Shown: positions 1 to 5,045 of the stretch, piece by piece
How positions within the stretch are numbered: position 1 is the stretch's first letter
How the letters are laid out: the number at the start of each line of letters is the position of its first letter
From: Bacillota bacterium
GTDB taxonomy: Bacteria > Bacillota > Clostridia > Christensenellales > CALWSW01
Direction of reading: 5' to 3'
Length of the DNA: 5,045 nucleotides
Assembly: GCA_023402915.1 (NCBI GenBank)
Contig: JAEYFO010000294.1
Location: forward strand, 1-5,045
Notes under the pieces: generated by a model
The model's input: the letters and a program-made list of their open reading frames with translations, nothing else
Told to the model about the DNA's origin: nothing
Database searches by the model: none
Translations under genes and position numbers: made by a program

Positions 1-117
1 AGCGGACGTACGCACCGCTCCCGCAGGGAAAACCAGTCTGATCTTGACCGGCAGCGCCCCCTCCCGGGCCGCTTTCTTCGTTTTCCGGCCGGAGCTCCCG
101 CCGGAACGCTCTTTTCA

Positions 118-948
118 TCAGCCGGCGCCGGTCATCTTGAAGCTGTATCCGTAGTCCGTAAACATATCCTCAGGCAGGTCCGCGGTATTCTTGACGCGAT
201 ACACCACGGGGAAATCCATCGCCTCGCGGCCATACCATTCCACGCAGATGACGGCGTTGTCGCTATAGCCCTTGAACGTGAGGGAAAGGCCATCCTCGCC
301 CGCGTCGTCGATGCTGCTCAGAATGCCGTACCAATCCGCCTTCTTCCCAAAGGAAACGTACATGCCGTTCCACTCGTTGCCCGATCCGCCGCTGAATTCG
401 CCGATCTCCATGGAGATCTCGCCGTCAAAGGTTTCGTAAACCGTGTTCGCCACCTCGCCGGCGGTCAGCCGGGCTCCCTGACGGGTGGTATATTTTTTGA
501 GCACATAGCCCACCCGGCTGCCCCAGGCCACCCGGTAATAGTTCTCAGTTTCGGAAATCAGGGTCATCCATTCGCCCGAGCCAACGGTCGTAAGGACGCC
601 GGCCTTGGCGGAATTGCCCTTGTAGAGCCGAATCTTCCTGTCGGCCCGCACGTATTCGTTGGCAGTGACGACGTCGCCGCTCACTTTGACGTATTTTTTC
701 TGCACATAGCCGCAGACGCTTCCGTACGCCACAAAATAATAGGACTCCGTCTCCCACAGGATCACCACGGTCTTTCCGGCGCCGATCTTGCCAAGAACGC
801 TGCCCTTGGTGGAATTCGTCTCGTATATCCGGGCGGCGGAGCGGGTCTTGCCGCGGGTCAGATCGTAAGCTTCCGTGTGAGCCAGCGCGGACAGGATGCC
901 AAACGCCATCACCACGGCCAGCAAAAATGCCAGGATGCGTTTTTTCAT
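118..948 (-). CDS. Secreted protein with two SH3b repeats
   Basis: This 276-residue protein is probably exported. Its N-terminus has a signal peptide: MKKR, a hydrophobic stretch at about residues 5-22, and a likely cleavage after ALA (residue 23). Two consecutive bacterial SH3-like repeats follow, at about residues 37-88 and 101-154. Each starts with an 'RxxxxIY/RLY' strand, carries an 'ETE(S/N)YY' turn and ends with 'GYVxKKY'. The family commonly binds peptidoglycan or cell-wall peptides, so a wall-associated role is likely but inferred. Residues from about 160 to 276 match no domain I recognise; they are rich in Gly, Asp and aromatic residues and look like beta structure. No catalytic domain (NlpC/P60, amidase) is present. 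The ATG at 948 is supported by AAGGAGGA at 957-964, 8 nt upstream. The gene has its own promoter (990-1018) and lies after a terminator, so it is probably transcribed separately from the synthetase operon. Confidence 0.9.
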   Translation of the reverse strand: MKKRILAFLLAVVMAFGILSALAHTEAYDLTRGKTRSAARIYETNSTKGSVLGKIGAGKTVVILWETESYYFVAYGSVCGYVQKKYVKVSGDVVTANEYVRADRKIRLYKGNSAKAGVLTTVGSGEWMTLISETENYYRVAWGSRVGYVLKKYTTRQGARLTAGEVANTVYETFDGEISMEIGEFSGGSGNEWNGMYVSFGKKADWYGILSSIDDAGEDGLSLTFKGYSDNAVICVEWYGREAMDFPVVYRVKNTADLPEDMFTDYGYSFKMTGAG

Positions 949-989
949 TTTGAAAATCCTCCTTCCCTTCAGCGCGCACGCTTTTTTCT

Positions 990-1018
990 ATTTTAACAGT
1001 TTTATCCTTCAGCGGCAA
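990..1018 (-). promoter_or_regulatory. Sigma-A-type promoter for the SH3b gene
   Basis: On the minus strand, TTGCCG (1018-1013) and TAAAAT (995-990) are separated by exactly 17 nt. They match the -35 and -10 consensus at 4/6 and 5/6 positions. The predicted start of transcription is near 983, which gives a 5' UTR of about 35 nt that contains the strong ribosome binding site. A short GCCG-TTT-CGGC hairpin lies just upstream at 1029-1039; it has no T-tract on its 3' side on either strand and is not called as a terminator. Confidence 0.55.
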
Positions 1019-1100
1019 GGGCGCCACCGCCGTTTCGGCAAAAAACTAACAATTCTTCGTAAACTTTTTTGAACTCTCCCTCACTTTTTCTCAAAATATG

Positions 1101-1134
1101 AAAAACCGACGGGTCTTGTCAGCCGTCGGTTTTT
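1101..1134 (-). terminator. Intrinsic terminator of the XRE/acyl-CoA synthetase operon
   Basis: A perfect 12-bp inverted repeat (AAAAACCGACGG at 1101-1112 and CCGTCGGTTTTT at 1123-1134) flanks a 10-nt loop. Read on the minus strand, the GC-rich part of the stem runs straight into five Ts (1105-1101). It begins 16 nt after the synthetase stop codon. Because the stem has A-tracts on one arm and T-tracts on the other, it could work in both directions. Confidence 0.9.
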
Positions 1135-1150
1135 GAAAAAAGAGGGTTCT

Positions 1151-2854
1151 TTACTGTGCGCCCTTGACCAGCTTCTTGTCGCGCTCGCGGATCTCGACGC
1201 GGCGGATCTTGCCGGAGATGGTCTTGGGCAGGCTGTCCACAAATTCGATCACGCGGGGGTACTTATAGGGCGCAGTGTTCTTCTTGACGTAGTTCTGAAG
1301 CTCTTTCTTCAGCTCGTCCGTGCCTTCAAAGCCCGCGTTGAGAACGATGGTCGCCTTGACCAGCTGGCCGCGCACCGGGTCGGGGATACCGGTGACCGCC
1401 ACTTCCAGCACGGCGGGATGCTCCATCAGGGAACTTTCCACCTCGAACGGCCCAATGCGGTAGCCGCTGGACTTGATGACGTCGTCCACACGGCCGACGT
1501 ACCACAGGAAACCCATTTCATCCTTGTAGGCGGTGTCGCCGGTGTGATACAGGCCGTCGTGCCAGACCTTTTTCGTCAGCTCCTCATCTTTATAATAGCC
1601 GGAGAACAGGCCAAAGGGCTTGCCGCCGCCCTCTTCGTCCGTGCGGATGCAGATCTCGCCGGTGACGCCGGGGCCAACTTCGTTGTCATCCGGATCGACC
1701 ACCACCAGACGGTAGCCGGGAGCGGGCAGACCCATGGAGCCGATGCGGGGCTGCATGAAGGGATAGACCGTCAGGCAGCAGAGCGTGGTTTCCGTCTGGC
1801 CGAAGCCCTCGAAGATGCGCAGGCCCGTGGCCTTCTGCCATTGGGAATAGACCTCGGGGTTGAGCGCCTCGCCCGCCGTGGTGCAGTGATGCAGGCAGGA
1901 AAGGTCATAGCTCTTCACGTCCTCCAGGAGCAGATAGCGATACATCGTCGGCGGCGCGCAGAACGTGGTCACGCGGTATTTTTCGATCATGTGGAGAATA
2001 TCCGCCGCATGGAATTTCTCAAAGTCATAGACGAACACGGCCGATTCGCCCAGCCACTGGCCGTACATCTTGCCCCAGAGCGCCTTGCCCCAGCCGGTGT
2101 CAGAAATGGTGAAGTGCAGCCCGCCATCCTCGACGCGGTGCCAGAAGCAGCCGGTGAGCAGATGGCCCAGCGGATAGGTGAACGTGTGGCAGACCATTTT
2201 GGGATAGCCCGTCGTACCGGAGGAGAAGAACGCCACCATCTTGTCGTCCTTATGGGTGGCCTGATCGCCGGTGGGGCGGATCCAATGCTCGCTGGCCGCT
2301 TCCACGCCCGCGTCGAAGTCCACCCAGCGCTCGCCGGCGTTCTTGCCCTTGGTCACGGCGCAGATCTCGACCGTGGGACATTCGGGCAGCGCCTGCTCGA
2401 AGCGCTCGGTGATGTCGTCGTCGCCGCTGAGCAGCACCATTTTCACTTCCGCCAGATTGCAGCGGTAAACGTAATCCTTGGGCATGAGCTGGTTCGTGGC
2501 GGGGATGGCCACGGCGCCCACCTTGTGCAGGCCCATCATGGCGTACCAGAACTGATAGCCGCGCTTGAGCACCAGCAGCACCATATCGCCCTTGCGGATG
2601 CCCAGATCATGGAAGAAATTGGCCGCTTTGTCCGAAAGGCGCTTGAGGTCGCCGAAACTGTAGATGCGTTCCTCGCCGTCGTTGCCCACCCAGACCATGG
2701 CGCGCTTGTCGGGCGACTGGGTCGCCAGCACGTCGAGCACGTCGTAGCCGTAGTTGAAATCGTCGCCGACCAGCACCTTGAAGTTCTTCTGAAGGTCGTC
2801 GAGCGTATAGAAATCGTCCCGAGATTTGGTGACGAATTTTTCATAAAGAGCCAT
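1151..2854 (-). CDS. AMP-forming acyl-CoA synthetase, MACS type
   Basis: This 567-residue cytoplasmic enzyme is expected to convert a carboxylic acid, ATP and CoA to acyl-CoA, AMP and PPi through an acyl-adenylate. The adenylate-forming motifs are all present in order: A3 P-loop SSGTTGYPK (211-219), A4 region SDTGWGKALW (251-260), A5 GFGQTET (350-356), A7 YHTGD (436-440), A8 GRVDDVIKSSGYRIG (454-468) and A10 PKTISGK (543-549), whose Lys549 should be the adenylation lysine. The A4 'DTGWGK' form is typical of medium-chain acyl-CoA synthetases rather than acetyl-CoA synthetase, and the length is normal for that group. Medium, branched or aromatic acids are all possible; the sequence does not fix the substrate. 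The ATG at 2854 has AGGAGA (2864-2869) 9 nt upstream. The gene lies 72 nt downstream of the XRE-cupin gene on the same strand, presumably in one operon under the T-box leader. No lesion is visible. Confidence 0.93.
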   Translation of the reverse strand: MALYEKFVTKSRDDFYTLDDLQKNFKVLVGDDFNYGYDVLDVLATQSPDKRAMVWVGNDGEERIYSFGDLKRLSDKAANFFHDLGIRKGDMVLLVLKRGYQFWYAMMGLHKVGAVAIPATNQLMPKDYVYRCNLAEVKMVLLSGDDDITERFEQALPECPTVEICAVTKGKNAGERWVDFDAGVEAASEHWIRPTGDQATHKDDKMVAFFSSGTTGYPKMVCHTFTYPLGHLLTGCFWHRVEDGGLHFTISDTGWGKALWGKMYGQWLGESAVFVYDFEKFHAADILHMIEKYRVTTFCAPPTMYRYLLLEDVKSYDLSCLHHCTTAGEALNPEVYSQWQKATGLRIFEGFGQTETTLCCLTVYPFMQPRIGSMGLPAPGYRLVVVDPDDNEVGPGVTGEICIRTDEEGGGKPFGLFSGYYKDEELTKKVWHDGLYHTGDTAYKDEMGFLWYVGRVDDVIKSSGYRIGPFEVESSLMEHPAVLEVAVTGIPDPVRGQLVKATIVLNAGFEGTDELKKELQNYVKKNTAPYKYPRVIEFVDSLPKTISGKIRRVEIRERDKKLVKGAQ

Positions 2855-2882
2855 GGGAATCTTTCTCCTTTACCGTGTATCC

Positions 2883-2899
2883 AAAAGGCTGCGCAAGCC
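2883..2899 (-). other. Small hairpin with short T-tract between regulator and synthetase genes
   Basis: On the minus strand GGCT-tgcgc-AGCC (2899-2887) is followed by TTTT (2886-2883). A 4-bp stem and four Ts are too weak for an efficient terminator. It could cause partial attenuation or act as an mRNA processing or stability element between the two genes, or mean nothing. Confidence 0.2.
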
Positions 2900-2926
2900 G
2901 CTGTGTTTCTGTTTTTCGGGAACCCT

Positions 2927-3481
2927 TTACTTCATCACGACGGCCAGGAACTGCGCCGGTTCGTCGTTGAGGGACTTCATGGCGTGCGGCACGCCGGAAT
3001 CAAAATAGATCGTGTCGCCCGGTTCGAGGGTATAGACCATGTCTCCCAGATAGAAATTCATGGAGCCGGACACCATGTAGTTGAACTCCTGTCCCTCGTG
3101 GGAATGGAGCACGGGGGTCTCTTCGGCCTTGGGCTCGACCGTCACCATGAAGGGCTCGGCCTTTTTGTTTCGGAAGGTATAGGCCAGATGCTTGTAGGAA
3201 TAAGCCTTGCGGCGCTGAATTTCGTAGCCGCCGCCCTTTCGCACCATGCAGGCCATGTTCAGCTTGGGGGAATCGCCCGTCATCAGATCGAGCACGTCCA
3301 CGCCAAGCACGTTGGCCACATTATAGAGAAAACTGAACGAAAAGTCCTTTTCTCCCTTTTCGTAGGCTTCCAGTTCTTCGGGCGAGACTTCGCAGGCCGC
3401 CGCCAGTTCTTCCACGGTCATGTCCATGATCTCTCTGAGCGTCTGGAGCCGCATTCCGATTTCCTTCAACTGTTCCGTCAT
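2927..3481 (-). CDS. XRE-family transcriptional regulator with C-terminal cupin domain
   Basis: This 184-residue protein is a probable DNA-binding, ligand-sensing regulator. An XRE/Cro-type helix-turn-helix covers about residues 8-68, with the core HTH around 'TVEELAAACEVSPEELEAYE' (22-41). A single cupin_2 barrel covers about residues 108-182. Its putative metal ligands are intact: HSHEGQE gives His126, His128 and Glu132, and the second motif gives His166 in GVPH. The length is standard for this two-domain family, whose members usually regulate adjacent operons in response to a small metabolite. It precedes the acyl-CoA synthetase by 72 nt, so control of the synthetase and of its own promoter is the natural inference. 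The ligand is unknown; the acid substrate or its CoA ester would be reasonable. The ATG at 3481 has GGGAGGA (3488-3494) 6 nt upstream. The gene is the first one after the T-box terminator, 76 nt away. Confidence 0.92.
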   Translation of the reverse strand: MTEQLKEIGMRLQTLREIMDMTVEELAAACEVSPEELEAYEKGEKDFSFSFLYNVANVLGVDVLDLMTGDSPKLNMACMVRKGGGYEIQRRKAYSYKHLAYTFRNKKAEPFMVTVEPKAEETPVLHSHEGQEFNYMVSGSMNFYLGDMVYTLEPGDTIYFDSGVPHAMKSLNDEPAQFLAVVMK

Positions 3482-3557
3482 GTCAATTCCTCCCTGAGCA
3501 GGTTTTCAAAAAGTGTTGCAATGTGAGTTTCAAGGAACCGTTCCGCGCTTTTTCCAC

Positions 3558-3597
3558 AAAAAAAAACGCCCCGATTTCCCGCAGGAAAAAGGGACGC
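3558..3597 (-). terminator. T-box intrinsic terminator
   Basis: On the minus strand CGTCCC (3596-3591) pairs with GGGGCG (3572-3567), with an inner TTTCC/GGGAA helix, and is followed by nine Ts (3566-3558). It should form when charged tRNA prevents antiterminator formation, ending transcription before the XRE-cupin gene. Confidence 0.92.
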
Positions 3598-3622
3598 AAT
3601 CAACAATCGCGCGGTACCACCC
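3591..3622 (-). promoter_or_regulatory. T-box antiterminator helix
   Basis: GGG (3622-3620) pairs with CCC (3593-3591) and GCG (3612-3610) pairs with CGT (3596-3594). The seven-nt bulge UGGUACC (3619-3613) is left unpaired to receive the uncharged tRNA 3' end. The 3' strand CGTCCC is exactly the 5' strand of the terminator, so the two structures are mutually exclusive, as in characterised T-boxes. Confidence 0.9.
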
Positions 3623-3868
3623 GAATTAGCTTTTCAGCTCGCTCAACGGACTCCAACAAGTCCTTTGCCCATAACGGAGCAACCCGTGCTTCCTTACTAA
3701 GACCGCTACCGGAGGACCCGGCCGCCAAGATCCGCTTCAGGACGCCTGCTCGAGAGGGATAGGCCCTGTTGCACCGCTGCCGCGCTCGCACCAACCGCCG
3801 GCTCTCTGAAAACGGGTTCGCAATGGGCTGACTCTGTCATCGCATTGTTTGTGGTTCTCTTGAATTGA

Positions 3869-3884
3869 TTGCATTGTACTGCAA
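3869..3884 (-). promoter_or_regulatory. Candidate operator overlapping the -10 element
   Basis: The inverted repeat TTGCA-N6-TGCAA overlaps the -10 hexamer of the T-box promoter, so a protein bound here would block transcription. A TTGCAA half-site recurs at about 3518-3523, between the terminator and the XRE-cupin start. The XRE-cupin product is the obvious candidate binder, by analogy with autoregulation in this family. No binding evidence exists in the sequence itself. Confidence 0.35.
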
Positions 3885-3901
3885 CCGCTCAGGATTGTCA
3901 A
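3873..3901 (-). promoter_or_regulatory. Strong sigma-A promoter of the T-box operon
   Basis: On the minus strand, TTGACA (3901-3896) is a perfect -35 element and TACAAT (3878-3873) matches 5/6 of the -10 consensus, with the optimal 17-nt spacing. The 40 nt upstream are rich in A and T tracts, resembling an UP element. Initiation is expected near 3866. A strong constitutive promoter in front of a terminator-controlled leader is typical of T-box operons. Confidence 0.85.
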
Positions 3902-3960
3902 ATACTATTTTTGATTTCCGTCAAAAAATTCTTTTTTCTGATTTTTCGGCTGTTCGGCGC

Positions 3961-4926
3961 TCACGCCGTTCCGATGCCCGAAAGGAACCGGCAGCAGGCG
4001 CAGACCTCGCCGATGTGAAGATATTTGAGCGCTGCGGAAAAGGCCGCGCTGTCCGCCGCATCGCTTTGGGCGCAGTCCGTGATGCGCTGCGCTTTTTCCG
4101 TCAGCTCCGCGCACAGCCCGGCCGCGATGCCCTGCCGGACGGATGAAAGCGCTTCCGCCGGGCGGCGGCAGGCCTCCGCCAGCGAACGAAGCTGCTCTTT
4201 GGCCTGAGCGGCGGTGACCTCCTTTCGGTCAAAGGCTTCGCACAGCGAAAGCAACTCGCTGCAAACGCTTTCCATCTGCGAAAATCCCTCCTGCACGGCA
4301 GAGCTTTGGGCTTCGGGCGCGGTGATGCGCAGAGCCGCCGGGGCGGCAGACAGTTCATACAGGCTCGAATCGATCCCGTTTTGCTCCATCAGCTGCTTTT
4401 TGACGGTTCGAGCCGCTTCCCGGCTGTCATACACCGCCGCGAACACCCGGAACCGCTCGCCGTCCTCATAAATATAGCCGCCTGTCGCCCGCGCCTGCAT
4501 CTGGCGGCTGAGCGTTTCCGCGTTGGCTTTTTCCGAAAACACGCCCAGCTGCAAGGCGTAATAGGTCTGTCCCTCCACCCGCAGCTCGGTCTGCTGCTGC
4601 GCGCCGCCGCCTTCCGCCGGTTCCGCCGCCGAAAGCGTTCCCTGCGGAACGAGCGCCAGCGTTTCGGACGCTTCCTGATCCGGTTCCGCCTGCGGCTGCA
4701 CAGTTTCCGCCGCTTCTTCCGTGGGCGAAGGGCTGGACTGGACGGTCGTTTTTCCGCTCAGCTGCCGAAACACCGGCGCAACGATCTTTTCCGCCACAAA
4801 ATTCCCCACCGCCGTTGCCAACGCCACGTATACGCACGCGCCGATGGCCAGCACCACCAAAATCCCTCTGAGCAGCTCGGGCGGCATCCCCCTGCGCCGC
4901 CGTCTCCCCCTTGTCCGTCCTGCCAT
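3961..4926 (-). CDS. Membrane-anchored SPOR-domain protein with cysteine-rich C-terminus
   Basis: The protein has 321 residues from the ATG at 4926. It starts with a short Arg-rich cytoplasmic tail (RTRGRRRRRG), then one transmembrane helix at about residues 18-41. A low-complexity Pro/Glu/Gln/Ala linker (about 60-118) leads to a SPOR domain at about 121-193, beginning 'YYALQLGVFSEKANAE'. The tail suggests N-in, C-out topology. SPOR domains bind denuded septal peptidoglycan glycans, so a role in division or sporulation septa is likely; SpoIIB-like proteins have a related design, but I cannot claim orthology. Residues from about 205 to 321 are predicted helical, not recognised, and contain eight cysteines, including a CACC cluster near the end (residues 309-312). 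A GTG at 4935 would extend the frame by three codons, but it overlaps the ribosome binding site. No clear intrinsic terminator lies between the stop and the T-box promoter, so some readthrough into the T-box operon is possible. Confidence 0.85.
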   Translation of the reverse strand: MAGRTRGRRRRRGMPPELLRGILVVLAIGACVYVALATAVGNFVAEKIVAPVFRQLSGKTTVQSSPSPTEEAAETVQPQAEPDQEASETLALVPQGTLSAAEPAEGGGAQQQTELRVEGQTYYALQLGVFSEKANAETLSRQMQARATGGYIYEDGERFRVFAAVYDSREAARTVKKQLMEQNGIDSSLYELSAAPAALRITAPEAQSSAVQEGFSQMESVCSELLSLCEAFDRKEVTAAQAKEQLRSLAEACRRPAEALSSVRQGIAAGLCAELTEKAQRITDCAQSDAADSAAFSAALKYLHIGEVCACCRFLSGIGTA

Positions 4927-4928
4927 CC

Positions 4929-5045
4929 TCAGCACCTCCTGTCCTCATGGTATTCGGCGGGAAGGGACGGTATGCGAAGAATCTTTTTGGGGGTGGAAGG
5001 CTTGCGGGTGAATTGCCGTTTCCTCTCAGCGGAAAAGAGAAGCGG
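4929..5045 (-). CDS. Possible 3' end of an upstream gene (partial)
   Basis: A frame open from the window edge gives 38 residues ending in 'IPSLPAEYHEDRRC' and stops with TGA at 4931-4929. That is 2 nt before the ATG of the SPOR gene, within reach of its ribosome binding site. This spacing is typical of translationally coupled operon genes. About two thirds of its codons end in G or C, somewhat higher than in the next frame, which is also open across this stretch. No convincing promoter for the SPOR gene is visible here, which fits transcription from further upstream. I do not recognise the peptide, and it may be chance open sequence. Confidence 0.35.
   Translation of the reverse strand, partial: PLLFSAERKRQFTRKPSTPKKILRIPSLPAEYHEDRRC
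4935..4940 (-). promoter_or_regulatory. Ribosome binding site that sets the SPOR gene start
   Basis: AGGAGG (4940-4935) lies 8 nt upstream of the ATG at 4926, which is ideal spacing. The alternative in-frame GTG starts at 4935, the last base of this site, and so has no ribosome binding site of its own. Confidence 0.85.

Larger units (their letters stand above)
3558..3866 (-). promoter_or_regulatory. T-box riboswitch (tRNA-sensing leader)
   Basis: The leader is about 310 nt, running from the predicted transcription start near 3866 to the end of the T-tract. Conserved T-box elements appear in the correct order on the minus strand: the AGAGAG box (3807-3802), the GNUG box GGTTGGTG (3796-3789) in an apical loop closed by GCCG/CGGC (3802-3799 with 3782-3779), an AGTA element (3698-3695), the F box CCGTTA (3677-3672), and the T-box GGGTGGTACCGCG (3622-3610). 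The bulge UGGU should pair with a tRNA 3' end ACCA, so the cognate tRNA should have discriminator A. This argues against Gly, Cys, Trp, Ser, His, Asp, Asn, Glu and Gln as usually found in bacteria. The specifier codon is not certain; the region 3738-3729 holds GCG, CGG and AUC candidates. The leader sits directly in front of the XRE-cupin and acyl-CoA synthetase genes, with no aminoacyl-tRNA synthetase in the window. Confidence 0.95.

Noticed and set aside
83..106. Hairpin TTCCGGC/GCCGGAA after the SH3b gene as a terminator
   Set aside because: The 7-bp stem is real, but on the minus strand it is followed by AAAACGAAG, not a T-tract.
1..117. The frame continuing after the TGA of the SH3b gene stays open to the window edge, and another frame is open too
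   Set aside because: No ATG or TTG lies in these frames, and the only GTG is within 20 nt of the window edge with no clear ribosome binding site. Stop-free stretches of this length are common in GC-rich DNA. Stop readthrough is possible but unsupported.
1133..3526. A 797-codon open frame on the plus strand, antisense to the synthetase and XRE-cupin genes
   Set aside because: Its protein is rich in His, Gly, Ala and Val with no recognisable domain, and it spans two well-supported genes, an intergenic region and their ribosome binding sites. It is the stop-free shadow expected opposite GC-rich codons.
3523..3794. Short open frames on both strands across the T-box leader
   Set aside because: They overlap conserved riboswitch elements, lack ribosome binding sites and encode low-complexity peptides.
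3921..3943. A- and T-rich inverted repeat after the SPOR gene as its terminator
   Set aside because: The stem is almost entirely A-T pairs with a bulge, and the T-run is inside the stem. It is better read as AT-rich sequence upstream of the T-box promoter.

Overview
The window suggests a moderately high-GC, Gram-positive-type anaerobe, most likely a clostridial (Oscillospirales-like) gut or rumen bacterium. The pointers are a canonical T-box riboswitch, strong AGGAGG-type ribosome binding sites, an XRE-cupin regulator paired with an acyl-CoA synthetase, a SPOR-domain envelope protein and an SH3b secreted protein. This placement is inferred from gene content and style. All four complete genes are on the minus strand, so the transcriptional order runs from high to low coordinates.

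Layout in transcription order: (1) 5045-4929, probable 3' end of an upstream gene whose stop lies 2 nt before the next start. (2) 4926-3961, a membrane-anchored SPOR-domain protein with an unrecognised cysteine-rich C-terminal helical region. (3) 3901-3558, a near-consensus sigma-A promoter followed by a T-box leader with its GNUG box, AGUA and CCGUUA elements, T-box bulge, antiterminator and competing intrinsic terminator. (4) 3481-2927, an XRE-family regulator with a C-terminal cupin domain. (5) 2854-1151, an AMP-forming acyl-CoA synthetase of the medium-chain (MACS) type, ending at a strong hairpin terminator (1101-1134). (6) 1018-990, a separate promoter, then 948-118, a secreted protein with two bacterial SH3 repeats and an unrecognised C-terminal domain. 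(7) 117-1, short 3' flank with no gene I can support.

The main point of interest is (3)-(5). A T-box senses uncharged tRNA and normally controls aminoacyl-tRNA synthetases or amino-acid biosynthesis and transport genes. Here it is the only leader in front of a transcription factor plus acyl-CoA synthetase operon. This can be explained if the synthetase activates an exogenous carboxylic acid (for example a branched-chain or aromatic acid) that is reductively carboxylated to an amino acid in anaerobes. The operon would then be an amino-acid supply route switched on by uncharged tRNA. A TTGCA-N6-TGCAA inverted repeat over the -10 element is a candidate binding site for the XRE-cupin protein, which would give a second layer of control. 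The T-box bulge sequence UGGU fits a tRNA with discriminator base A, but I could not assign the specifier codon with confidence.
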